DNA of 64,000 nt, taken from RBG-13-68-16 sp041494245. Lineage in GTDB: Bacteria > Acidobacteriota > Thermoanaerobaculia > Thermoanaerobaculales > Thermoanaerobaculaceae. The translations under genes were made by a program, and so were the position numbers. The stretch spans positions 186,001 through 250,000 of the forward strand of contig JBGQAK010000004.1 in the NCBI GenBank assembly GCA_041494245.1. Reading direction: 5' to 3'. Below are positions 33,121 through 42,053 of this stretch, piece by piece; position 1 is the first letter of the stretch, and the number at the start of each line of letters is the position of its first letter. The notes beneath the pieces were generated by a model that saw nothing but the letters and a program-made list of their open reading frames with translations, did no database searches and was not told the origin of the DNA.

Positions 33121-34995
33121 ATGCCCGCACCGTACGATCCCGACGTTTACCGCCGTTTCGCCGAGAACCTGCGCGGCGCCCTCGACGGCCCCAACATCGA
33201 GCACATCTCCATGCGCGCCCTGCACCGGAAGGCGCTCGAGACCGCGGTCGTCACCGCCAACGGTTCGCCGCTCTGGTTCTCCGCGATCTCCTCACGGATG
33301 GCCGCCAAGACCGTCTACCTCGGCAACGGATCGGAGATCGTGCTTCCCAAGGCTTCCCCCGAGCAGCTTGCGATCGTCGAGAAGGCCCCTGAGCAGCTCC
33401 ACAAGGTGCTGCAGCTGTTGCGCACGATGCCGTTCGTGCACGTGCGCCGGCAGATGGGCGACAACGAGGAGTTCAACCCGATCTGCAACCTCTACATGTG
33501 CGTCGCGGACAAGAAGAACTACCGGATCGCCTACGAGTGGGCGATGACGATGGGCGACGTCAGGAAGTCGAGGCCGGGCCCTGAGTTCATCATGATCGAC
33601 GTGCCGCAGGAGCACCAGCTGCGCATGCAGATCCTCACCATCCCCGAGCACGACATCAACATCGCCCTCGGCACCGACTACACCGGCGAGTGCAAGAAGG
33701 GGTTCCTGCGGCAGGGGATGTTCCGCGCGGACGAGCGCGGCATGCTCGGCCTGCACGCCGGCACCAAGCTTGTGCGCGCCCGCGACGCCAAGACAGGCAA
33801 GCTCAAGACGTACGCGGTGTTCATGTTCGGCCTCACCGCCACCGGCAAGTCCACCTGGTCCTGCCATCAGCTCGGGCTCGACGTCGAGCAGGGCGAGGGG
33901 ACGTGGGTCTCCCAGGACGACATCGTCTTCCTGCGCCGGGATGGCTCGTCCTACGGGACCGAGCTGGGTTTCTACGTCAAGACCGACGTGGACGTGAAGC
34001 TGCAGGAGGCGATGTACAACGCCCTCGTCCACTCCTCGGCGCTGCTCGAGAACGTCATGGTTAACGCCAAGGGGGAGATCGACTTCCTCGACGAGCGCCT
34101 AGGGGAAAACGGCCGCGGGGTGCTGGACAGGAGAGAGCTCAAGGTCAAGCGCGGGCGCAAGATGGTCTCGATCTGCGCCGACTCAATCAACACCGCCTCG
34201 CTCGAGGGGGTGGACGGCATCGTCTTCGCCTTCATCACCCGCCGCGCCACCATCATGCCGTTCGCCCAGCGTCTGACGCCCGAGCAGGGGGTGATGGCGT
34301 ACCTGTGGGGGGAGTCCACGCACTCCTTCGCGACCGTCCCGGCCAAGGCCGGCGAGTCCGTGCGCATCGTCGGGATGGACGACTTCATCATCGGCGCACA
34401 GGGCCGCAAAGTGAACGCGTTCTACGACATCGTCACCGACCTGGTGGCCCGCTACCCGGACAAGGTGCACTTTGCCCAGTACAACACCGGCGGGATGGGC
34501 GAGATCATCGAGGTCAACAGGGAAACCGGCAAGAAGAAGCTGGTGCGCAAGGTCACACGCGTGCCGATCGACCTGATGGCGGCGTTGCAGCGGGGCGACC
34601 TGCGGGGGACCAACGAGTACACCAAAGGCCGGCTCGGCACCGAGTACGTGGTGAAGGCCGAGGGTGCCGACCTTGCCCAGTACGACGCGCACAACTGCTA
34701 CTCCGACGAGCAGATCGAGGGCTACGTGGCGGACCTGGTGGACGGGCGGCGGAAGTTCACCGAGGAGATCGCCGCGCAGGGGCTGCGCAAGGACATCCGC
34801 ACGATTGCCCACCGGGAGCTCGACGCGATCGACGCCAAGACCAAGGCGAAGCCGGAGCCGTGGGCACCAGCCGAGGAGGCCGGACCGCGCGAGGCCGCCG
34901 AGGACCGCGACCCGCGCTCGAAGTGGATCTCCCCCTGGGAGCCCCGCCGACCGAGCGGTGGCTACTTCCCGATGCCGGCCGCCAAGCGGCGCTAG
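33121..34995 (+). CDS. pckA: Phosphoenolpyruvate carboxykinase (ATP type), long form
   Basis: The 624-residue protein matches ATP-dependent PEPCK in its core: VHVRRQMGDNEEFNP-type N-terminal lobe, the P-loop GLTATGKST at about residues 237-245 (GLSGTGKTT in the type enzyme), SQDDIVFLR (kinase-2 metal site), ERLGENGRGVL and TRRATIMPFAQRLTPEQ. It converts oxaloacetate and ATP to PEP, CO2 and ADP in gluconeogenesis. It exceeds the usual 530-540 residues. The extra length includes a charged/proline C-terminal extension (about 580-624; EPWAPAEEAGPREAAEDRD) of unknown purpose. TTGCTC (33056) and TATCCT (33080) with an 18-bp spacer may be its promoter, and AGAGGTGGCG precedes the ATG. Confidence 0.85.
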   Translation: MPAPYDPDVYRRFAENLRGALDGPNIEHISMRALHRKALETAVVTANGSPLWFSAISSRMAAKTVYLGNGSEIVLPKASPEQLAIVEKAPEQLHKVLQLLRTMPFVHVRRQMGDNEEFNPICNLYMCVADKKNYRIAYEWAMTMGDVRKSRPGPEFIMIDVPQEHQLRMQILTIPEHDINIALGTDYTGECKKGFLRQGMFRADERGMLGLHAGTKLVRARDAKTGKLKTYAVFMFGLTATGKSTWSCHQLGLDVEQGEGTWVSQDDIVFLRRDGSSYGTELGFYVKTDVDVKLQEAMYNALVHSSALLENVMVNAKGEIDFLDERLGENGRGVLDRRELKVKRGRKMVSICADSINTASLEGVDGIVFAFITRRATIMPFAQRLTPEQGVMAYLWGESTHSFATVPAKAGESVRIVGMDDFIIGAQGRKVNAFYDIVTDLVARYPDKVHFAQYNTGGMGEIIEVNRETGKKKLVRKVTRVPIDLMAALQRGDLRGTNEYTKGRLGTEYVVKAEGADLAQYDAHNCYSDEQIEGYVADLVDGRRKFTEEIAAQGLRKDIRTIAHRELDAIDAKTKAKPEPWAPAEEAGPREAAEDRDPRSKWISPWEPRRPSGGYFPMPAAKRR

Positions 34996-35010
34996 CGACA
35001 CCCCCGGCGC

Positions 35011-36327
35011 TCAGCGCTCGGCTTGCGGACCTGGGCCGGCGAGTGCCCGCAGCAGGAACGAGCCCCGGAGCAGAGCGTGCCAGCACTCCCGCGGCGCCGG
35101 CGGCCGCTCGAGGAGCGGCCGGTAGTCCGCGAGCGTCTGTGGCCACGGAGCTCCCTCCCGCGAGCGCGCGAGGCCGCCGACCGCGGCCACGAAGAACAGG
35201 TAGCCCGCGAGCGTCGTGACCGCCACTCCCGTAACCGCGACGGCTCGCCAGCGCGGCACGCTCAACACGCAGGCGAACCCGAGGGCCAGTGGGGGCAGGG
35301 CGTCGATCAGAAAGCGCTGGCCATAGCCGCCAACGTTGGCCCACTCCGACCACCAGCCGTGGACGAGCGCAACGGAGGCAAACCACACCATCGCGAGGCG
35401 GTACAGGGGGCGGCCGCTCGGTGGGATCCTGGCGAGCCACCCCAACCCGAGGCCGGCCGCCGCGAGAGCCAGCGCGGGGTGGAACACGAACAGCCCGTGT
35501 TGCCCCGAGAGCAGCACGTTCCACGGCGAGGCGGGCACGACCCGGAACGAGCCGCCGTATCCGAGCGGGAGCCACTGCCCATAGTGCAGGCGAAAGTAGA
35601 ACGGGAGCAGCACGAGCGGCACGAGGAAGCCGGCCAAAGCCGCGCTCCACCGGCGCCACAGTGGTCGCCCCCACGTCCCCACCAGCACCGCCGGCAGCAG
35701 CGCCGCGACCGAGTAGCGGACGAGCGTTGCCGCGCCGACGATCACCCCGGCGACAAAGGCGCTCCGCGCACCGCCGGTGCCCCTGTCACGCACGAGCACC
35801 AGGAGGAGCAGCGCGGAGAGCGCGAACGTCGGCGCATGGCTCGCCCCAACCAGCGAGTAAAAGACGAGCGGCCCGCCGAAGAGCGCGAGGGCGCTCGCGG
35901 AGGCTGCCGTCCCATCCCCGAAGCCGGCCCGCCGCAGCGCCGCCGCGATCGCGAACAGGCCGGCCAGCACCGCGAGGTTGCGCGCAGCGACGATCCCCGC
36001 GATCTCGAGGAACACCCGGCGCGGCAGGAGACCCGCCGGCGGCACCGAAACCCCGGCTGCAAGCCACCGCGCCGGGAGCACCCGGTCGAGCGCCCTGCCT
36101 GCGAGAAACGGCAGCAGGTCCAGGAGCGGTCCGCCGGGGGGATATTGCATCACCAGGTGCTCGCCGGGCCCGCGCAGCAGCCCGTTCATCACGCCGTGGG
36201 TGTTGTTCTCCAGGAAGAGGTCCCGGTCTTCGAGCGCCGACTCCAGAAACGCAAACGTCGCCCACCCGTCGCCACCCAGGCCACGATCGAAGACCGCCAT
36301 GTGGGCCGCTGCCAGGACGAGCGGCAC
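35011..36327 (-). CDS. GT-C-fold polytopic membrane glycosyltransferase (GT39/PMT-like), substrate unknown
   Basis: The 438-residue protein has about ten helices. An early acidic loop DRGLGGDGW (about 14-22) could be the catalytic Asp region of GT-C enzymes. A periplasmic loop with LVMQYPPGGPLLDLLPF follows, helices extend to about residue 395, and the C-terminus is soluble. It probably moves a polyprenyl-linked sugar to a lipid or protein in the periplasm. The only start in frame is a GTG at 36327 with a poor ribosome site, and a stop lies 23 codons upstream, so the N-terminus may be slightly short. It is convergent with pckA with a 15-bp gap and downstream of the DOMON-like gene. Confidence 0.62.
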   Translation of the reverse strand: MPLVLAAAHMAVFDRGLGGDGWATFAFLESALEDRDLFLENNTHGVMNGLLRGPGEHLVMQYPPGGPLLDLLPFLAGRALDRVLPARWLAAGVSVPPAGLLPRRVFLEIAGIVAARNLAVLAGLFAIAAALRRAGFGDGTAASASALALFGGPLVFYSLVGASHAPTFALSALLLLVLVRDRGTGGARSAFVAGVIVGAATLVRYSVAALLPAVLVGTWGRPLWRRWSAALAGFLVPLVLLPFYFRLHYGQWLPLGYGGSFRVVPASPWNVLLSGQHGLFVFHPALALAAAGLGLGWLARIPPSGRPLYRLAMVWFASVALVHGWWSEWANVGGYGQRFLIDALPPLALGFACVLSVPRWRAVAVTGVAVTTLAGYLFFVAAVGGLARSREGAPWPQTLADYRPLLERPPAPRECWHALLRGSFLLRALAGPGPQAER

Positions 36328-36567
36328 CGTGAGGACAACGAGCCGGACGCGAGGTGCTCTTCCCTTGACCGTGGCGCGCTCCCCGCCGGAGTATGCGCTT
36401 CAAGCGCGGATTGCCCAACACGCGCAGGAGCCGATCGCCGGCCGGCGATAGGGGGGCTCAGCGGTCGCCCGACGACACCCCGGGCACCCCCTTCGGATGC
36501 CCCTTCAGGTGGCGGTCGAAAGGGTCGGGAATCATCCGCGCCGGCTCGGCGCGGGTCGTCGGGAGTG

Positions 36568-37431
36568 TCAGCTCCCCGCGGCGGGTGCAATGGGCTGGGT
36601 GGCCAGCTTGACGTCGAGCCAGAGTTTGATGGGGTCGGGCATCTGCCCCCTTTCGCCGCGCATGCCGCCCCCCGTCCCACCGCCCCGCCCACCGGACCCC
36701 GGTCCGCCCCCGTGGGAGCCCCCGTACCCGCCGCGGCCACCGTGGCCTCCGCCGCCGGGTCTCTCACCACCCCCCTCGGCGCCCTCCCCTTTCTTGAATT
36801 TGGGTTTCTCGGTCTCGAGCCCGAGGAGGACGGTCCTCCCGGGGGCGCTGCCCACGCAGAGCGGGTGCATCTCCGAGGCTTTAAGAGGGAGCCTCAATTC
36901 AATCACCATCACCCCGGACTCGTCGCCGAGTGCGGCACGGACCGGATGGGTGTCGTCCGCCGGGACGATCAGGCGGTCCTCCGCGGTGGGGCCGATGATC
37001 TCGAACCCCCCGACCGCACCCTCCGGGCCCGGAGCAGGGTACGTCTCGGGGGGAGGCGCGGACGATCCGTCGCGTGCCGGCCGCATGGACCTCGCACTGC
37101 CCCCGACGGGGAAACGGACGCCGAACGTCTTCTCCTTCTTGCCGGCGCCGTCGGCCCACAGCGTGAGGCCGAGCATCGCGAGCTGCCTCTTCGTCTTCGG
37201 GTCGGAGGTCTTGAAGCAGAGATAGAGGAAGTCGCCGTCGTTCTGGACGCCGATCAGCATCGGGACGTCGGGCAGCGGTCTCAGCACTCCGGCCCACTCG
37301 TCCGCAACGCCGTCGATCTTCACCTCCGCCTGGCGCCAGGCACTGGGAAGCTCGAAATCCTTCGCGTACACGAGGGGCGAGGTCAGACACAGCGCCGCAC
37401 CGAGGCACGCCCAGCCAAGCTCACGCACCAT
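36568..37431 (-). CDS. Secreted CBM9/DOMON-like protein with glycine-rich C-terminal tail
   Basis: The 287-residue protein has a signal peptide (about 1-23, LTSPLVYA). A beta-sandwich domain follows (about 30-215) with IDGVADEWAG and GVQNDGDFLYLCFKTSD, the usual start of CBM9-like/DOMON ligand-binding domains that hold sugars or haem. The final part (about 220-265) is strongly Gly-rich (GGGHGGRGGYGG), and the tail ends LWLDVKLATQPIAPAAGS. It is 108 bp after the RND-TolC gene on the same strand and may belong to that operon. The ligand cannot be decided. The ATG at 37431 has GGGAGGGAGC before it. The upstream extension to 37578 reads into the spacer and is rejected. Confidence 0.62.
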   Translation of the reverse strand: MVRELGWACLGAALCLTSPLVYAKDFELPSAWRQAEVKIDGVADEWAGVLRPLPDVPMLIGVQNDGDFLYLCFKTSDPKTKRQLAMLGLTLWADGAGKKEKTFGVRFPVGGSARSMRPARDGSSAPPPETYPAPGPEGAVGGFEIIGPTAEDRLIVPADDTHPVRAALGDESGVMVIELRLPLKASEMHPLCVGSAPGRTVLLGLETEKPKFKKGEGAEGGGERPGGGGHGGRGGYGGSHGGGPGSGGRGGGTGGGMRGERGQMPDPIKLWLDVKLATQPIAPAAGS

Positions 37432-37538
37432 GCTCCCTCCCGGCCTTCCGCCGGACGCCGGCGGTCGGATGATCCACACCACCCTTGACGAGCGGCGCCC
37501 GACGGAGGTTGACCCCTCATTCCGGGGGCGACGCATCC

Positions 37539-40500
37539 TCACCGCGACGGCGGCTCGTCCAGCGTGCCGGTCGCCCACCTGAGGTTGACGAGCGCGACCT
37601 GGTAATCGCGCTGCGCCAGCGCGAGGTTGCCCCTGGCCTGCACCACGTTGAGCTGGGCGTCCTGGACGTCGAGGTTGGTCTTGACCCCGAACTCGAACCC
37701 CTTCTCGGCCATCACCAGGAGGCGCTCGGCCTGTGAGACGGTGCCGGAGAGCGCCTGCACGATCTCGGTGGCCTGGAGGGCGGCATCGACCGCTGTACGC
37801 ACCTCGAGGGTTACCGAGTCTCGCAGCTGGGCCTCGGACAGGCGCGTGGTCTCCAGGTCGCTCCTGGCCTGTGCGACCCTGGCCGAGGTCTTGAGGCCGT
37901 CGAAGAACGGGAAGGAGAAGGAGATGCCGGCGTTCCAGGTCTTGCCTCTCGAGCTCTGGTTCAGGATGTCGATGTTCCTGATGCCGTACGCGGCCTGCAG
38001 GTCGAGACGCGGCTTGTCGCCGGCGCCGTAGATCTTGACCAGCTCCAGCCTGACGTGGCGCGCGTGGTCGATCTCGGCCAGCTCCGAGCGGGACCTCAGC
38101 GCCTCCTCGAGCACGTCCTCGTACGGCGGTGGAGGTGCGACCTGCAGCGCCAGGGACCCCGTCACGTCCACCTCGCCCTCTTCAGCCAAGATGAAGCGCA
38201 GGCGCTCGCGTGCCGAGCGCACAAGGTTGGAGGTCCGAATCACGTCGGGCCTCGCGTTGGCCACCGCCACCTCGGCCGCCAGCACGTCGTAGTCGGTGAC
38301 CGTGCCGATCGTGGCCCTCCGCCGGGCCTCTTCGAAGTGGCGCTGTTTTTGGTCGAGGTTTTGCGCCGCGATGGCGGAAAGCTCCTTCGCGAGCAGCACG
38401 TCGTAGAAGGCGGCGCTCACGTCGCGGCGGACGGCCTGCTGGAAGCGGCGTAGCTGGTCATCGCCGGCGTCCATCGCCCACTTGGCGCCGCGGATCGCGG
38501 CGCCCACCTGCCCCCAAGTGAACAGCGCCTGTTTGAGTGTGACCTGCGCCGACCTGATGTCCTGCTGGAACGCAATGAGGGCGCGGAACTCCTCGGGCAC
38601 ATCCTTGAAGAAGTCCTGCTGGCTGTCGTCGTAGTTGCGCATCATGTTGCCGTCCAGCGTAAGGTGGGGCAAGGCCGCGGCGCGTTCCTCGACGTACCTT
38701 GCCTGCAGCCATCTCAGGTACTCCTCGGCCTTCTTGATGTCCAAGTTCTTCTCGCTCGCGATCGCCAGGGCCTCGTCGAGGGTGAGAACCCGGGGACCGG
38801 GGTCCGGCGTCCGAACTCCGTCACCCCCACCTAGCCGCAGCCCGGTGAGCGCTACACCGGCCGGAACGGCCGCCGTCGGCTGCGCGAGGGCGGGAGCCAC
38901 GAGCAGCGACCCTGCCAGCGCCACGACGAGCAGCGTGGCGGCTCCCTTGGCGGCCTCGTGGGCCTCAAACTTGGCCCCCGCCATGCGCCGCTGCAGCCAC
39001 GCCGCCACGTCGTCCAGGATCGTGTACACGACCGGGACGACGATGAGCGTGAGCAACGTGGAGGTGATCAGGCCGCCCACCACCGCGCGCGCCATTGGCG
39101 CGCGAAACTCGGCGCCCTTCCCGAGGGCGAAGAACAGCGGCAGCATCCCGAAGATCATCGCCGAGGTGGTCATCATGATCGGGCGAAGCCGCGTGCGTCC
39201 GGCGGTGATCAGGGCGGTGCGCCGGTCCATGCCCCGCCTGCGCAGCACCTTGGTGAAGTCCACCAGCAGGATCGCGTTCTTGGTCACCAGCCCCATCAGC
39301 ATGATCAGGCCGATCAGCGACATGATGTTGATGGTGTCGCCGGTGAGGGCGAGCGTGCCGGCCATGCCTACGATCGAGAGCGGCAGCGATAGCATGATCG
39401 CCAGCGGGTCGATGAACGACTCGAACTGCGCCGCCAGGATCAGGTACACGAAGATGACCGCCAGCAGCAGCGCTTCCGCGAGGTAGCCGAAGGACTCCTT
39501 CATCATCTCGGTATCGCCCTGCATCACCACCTTGTAGCCCGGCTCCAGGTTTACCCGGTTGGCGGCCTTCATCGCCTCCTGCCCGGCGGTTCCGAGCGGG
39601 AGGTTGTCGAGGTTGGCGTCCACCACCACCTGCCGGGCGAGATCGCGGCGGTTGATCTCCGAGGGCGAGGTCGCGCGCTCGACCCTGACGAGGTCGGCGA
39701 GCGGAACGAGGGCCGGCCCCTCGGGCGTCGGCACCGAGATGCGCAGGTTCCCGACCTGAGTGACGTCCTCGCGCAGCTTTCCTGGCAGGCGCATCCGCAC
39801 GTCCACGGCCTCCCCGGTCTCGTCCTCGTAGGTGGAGACCGCCTGGCCGCCGACGAGCACGCCGAGCGTGTTTGCCACCGCGCTCGTCCCGAGGCCCGTG
39901 GCGGCCGCACGCTCGCGGTCCACCGAGAGCCGGTACTCGGGGAGGTCCTGCTCCATCGCGGCCTCGATGTCCACGATTCCGCGCACCTTGTACAGCTCGT
40001 TCTTGAGCTCGCCCGCGTAGCGCTTGAGCGTCGGAATGTCATCGCCTTTGATTGCGACCTGCAGGGGCTTCTGCCATGCGTCCGGCTTCTCCAGCACCGA
40101 CAGGGTGATGCCGGGGACCTTCTCCAGGCGTGCACGGACGACCGCGACGAACTTCTTCAGGCCGATCGTGCGCTGGTTCTTCTCCGTCATCTTCACGAAG
40201 ATCAGGGTGTCGCGCACGGTGTCGGCATCGCCGCCGCCGATCGACGCGTAGGTGTACTTGACCTCCGGGTACTCCTTGAGCGCCGCCAGCACCTGCTCGA
40301 GCCGTCCGCGCGTCTCGACGATCGAGGCCCCGGGGGCGCTCTTGAACCGGATCGCGAACTCGCCCTGGTCCATCGGGGTCATGAACTCGGTCTGCAGGAA
40401 CGCGAACACCGCGAGCCCGCCGACGAACGCCGCAGCAGCGCCACCGAGCACCAGGCCGCGGTGGTCGAGCGCCCAGCCGATGAGGCTCTTGTAGCGGTCG

Positions 40501-42050
40501 GCGTTCCGCTCGAACCAGGCGTTGAAGTGGTCAAGGCCACGTTGCAGGACGTTGCGCCGGCCCTTCCTCTCGATGTCCGGGTCGTACCAGCGCGAGGAGA
40601 GCATCGGGTCGAGGGTGAACGAGACGAAGAGCGAGACCATCACCGCAAACGCCACGGTGAGGCCGAACTGGAAGAAAAACCGGCCGATGATGCCCTTCAT
40701 GAACGCGACCGGCACGAACACCGCCATGATCGACATCGAGGTCGACAGAACCGCGAGGCCGATCTCAGTCGTGCCCTCGCGGGCGGCCGTGAAGTGGTCC
40801 TCGCCGCGCTCCAGGTGGCGCACGATGTTCTCCCGCACCACGATTGCGTCGTCGATCAGGAGCCCGATCGCCAGCGACAGCGCCATCAGCGTCAGCATGT
40901 TAAGGGTCATATTCAGGAAGTACATGACGATGAACGAGGAGAGCACGGAAATCGGGAGCGTCAGGCCGGTGATCACCGTGGACCGCCACGAATTGAGGAA
41001 GCAGAACACGATGAGGATCGTGAGGAGGGCTCCCAGGACCAGCGTCATCTGCACGTCGGCCACGGCGTCGCGGATGAACACCGAGCTGTCGCGCACGATC
41101 TGAATCTCGGTACCCGCAGGAAGCTCCTTGCCGAGGTCGGCGACCGCCTGCTTGACCGCGTCGACCACCTGCACGGTGTTGGCCTTGGTCTGCTTGGTGA
41201 TGTCGATCGCCACCGCGGGCTCGCTGTTGACCAGAGCGAGTGAGCGCTGCTCCTCCACGGTGTCCACCACCTCGGCCACGTCGCCGATTCTGATCGGCTG
41301 TGTACCGCGGCGGGCGATCACCATCGCCGGGTACTCCTGGACCTCCTTCGGCTTGCCCGAGATCCGGATCGGCATCTCGGTACCGCCGCGGTTGAGGCGG
41401 CCGAGCGGCGTGTTGACGTTCTCCGATCGCAATCCGGACACCACCTCGTCGACGCCCATGCCGAGCGCCTGGAGGCGGGCAGGTTCGAGGTTCACCGCCA
41501 CCTCGCGCCTGGACGACCCCACGAGCTTGGCCTTGGCGACACCCGCGATGCTCTCCAGGCGGCGCTTGACCTTGCGGTCGGCGAGCGTCGTCAGGTCGCG
41601 GGGGTTGAGGACGCTCGAACGCACGGCCAGCGACACGATCGGCATCGCGGCGAAGTCGAACTTCTGGATCACCGGCTCCTTCATGCCCTCCGGAAGCTCC
41701 CTGCGGATAGCGTTGATCTTGGCGCGCGCCTCCTGTGACACGTCGTTGATCTTCACCTCGAGGTTGAACTCCACGACGACGCTGGAGAGACCCTCGCGCG
41801 AGACCGAGATCACGTGCTTGACCCCCGAGATGGGGTTGACGGCCTCCTCGATGCGCTTGGTGACCTCGCGCTCGACGGTCTCAGGCGAGGCCCCGGGAAA
41901 CTCCGTTACGATCGAGAGCACCGGGATCTCGACGTCCGGCATCATGTCGATGGGAAGACGGCGCCACGAAAACAACCCGAGCGTCACCAGCGCGAGGATC
42001 ATCACGCTGGCGAAGACCGGCCGCTTGATGGACAGGTTGGAGAGGAACAT
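37539..42050 (-). CDS. RND (HAE1/AcrB-type) efflux pump fused to a TolC-type outer-membrane channel
   Basis: One open frame of 1503 residues. Residues 1 to about 1030 are an RND permease: MFLSNLSIKRPVFASVMI, PIDMMPDVEIPVLSIVTEFPG, SLAIGLLIDDAIVVREN (D-D proton-relay pair on helix 4), and NAILLVDFTKVLRRRGM with helices 7-12. Residues about 1050-1068 form a hydrophobic signal-like segment ending PALAQ. Residues about 1085-1503 are a TolC-family domain: LTLDEALAIASEKNLDIKKAEE, LKQALFTWGQVG and TNLDVQDAQLNVVQARGNLALAQRDY. The pump moves drugs or lipids from inner membrane and periplasm to the outside. The linker may be cut by signal peptidase. It is 3 bp downstream of its adaptor gene. Confidence 0.9.
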   Translation of the reverse strand: MFLSNLSIKRPVFASVMILALVTLGLFSWRRLPIDMMPDVEIPVLSIVTEFPGASPETVEREVTKRIEEAVNPISGVKHVISVSREGLSSVVVEFNLEVKINDVSQEARAKINAIRRELPEGMKEPVIQKFDFAAMPIVSLAVRSSVLNPRDLTTLADRKVKRRLESIAGVAKAKLVGSSRREVAVNLEPARLQALGMGVDEVVSGLRSENVNTPLGRLNRGGTEMPIRISGKPKEVQEYPAMVIARRGTQPIRIGDVAEVVDTVEEQRSLALVNSEPAVAIDITKQTKANTVQVVDAVKQAVADLGKELPAGTEIQIVRDSSVFIRDAVADVQMTLVLGALLTILIVFCFLNSWRSTVITGLTLPISVLSSFIVMYFLNMTLNMLTLMALSLAIGLLIDDAIVVRENIVRHLERGEDHFTAAREGTTEIGLAVLSTSMSIMAVFVPVAFMKGIIGRFFFQFGLTVAFAVMVSLFVSFTLDPMLSSRWYDPDIERKGRRNVLQRGLDHFNAWFERNADRYKSLIGWALDHRGLVLGGAAAAFVGGLAVFAFLQTEFMTPMDQGEFAIRFKSAPGASIVETRGRLEQVLAALKEYPEVKYTYASIGGGDADTVRDTLIFVKMTEKNQRTIGLKKFVAVVRARLEKVPGITLSVLEKPDAWQKPLQVAIKGDDIPTLKRYAGELKNELYKVRGIVDIEAAMEQDLPEYRLSVDRERAAATGLGTSAVANTLGVLVGGQAVSTYEDETGEAVDVRMRLPGKLREDVTQVGNLRISVPTPEGPALVPLADLVRVERATSPSEINRRDLARQVVVDANLDNLPLGTAGQEAMKAANRVNLEPGYKVVMQGDTEMMKESFGYLAEALLLAVIFVYLILAAQFESFIDPLAIMLSLPLSIVGMAGTLALTGDTINIMSLIGLIMLMGLVTKNAILLVDFTKVLRRRGMDRRTALITAGRTRLRPIMMTTSAMIFGMLPLFFALGKGAEFRAPMARAVVGGLITSTLLTLIVVPVVYTILDDVAAWLQRRMAGAKFEAHEAAKGAATLLVVALAGSLLVAPALAQPTAAVPAGVALTGLRLGGGDGVRTPDPGPRVLTLDEALAIASEKNLDIKKAEEYLRWLQARYVEERAAALPHLTLDGNMMRNYDDSQQDFFKDVPEEFRALIAFQQDIRSAQVTLKQALFTWGQVGAAIRGAKWAMDAGDDQLRRFQQAVRRDVSAAFYDVLLAKELSAIAAQNLDQKQRHFEEARRRATIGTVTDYDVLAAEVAVANARPDVIRTSNLVRSARERLRFILAEEGEVDVTGSLALQVAPPPPYEDVLEEALRSRSELAEIDHARHVRLELVKIYGAGDKPRLDLQAAYGIRNIDILNQSSRGKTWNAGISFSFPFFDGLKTSARVAQARSDLETTRLSEAQLRDSVTLEVRTAVDAALQATEIVQALSGTVSQAERLLVMAEKGFEFGVKTNLDVQDAQLNVVQARGNLALAQRDYQVALVNLRWATGTLDEPPSR

Positions 42051-42053
42051 GGC

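Noticed and set aside
36430..36450. 16-bp palindrome ATCGCCGGCCGGCGAT
   Set aside because: A GC-rich palindrome of this size is expected by chance here, and no regulator or promoter is linked to it.
35023..37488. Plus-strand frame of 821 residues across the GT-C and CBM9-like genes
   Set aside because: Arg/Glu/Pro-rich antisense product without domains. Both minus-strand genes have good starts and family motifs.
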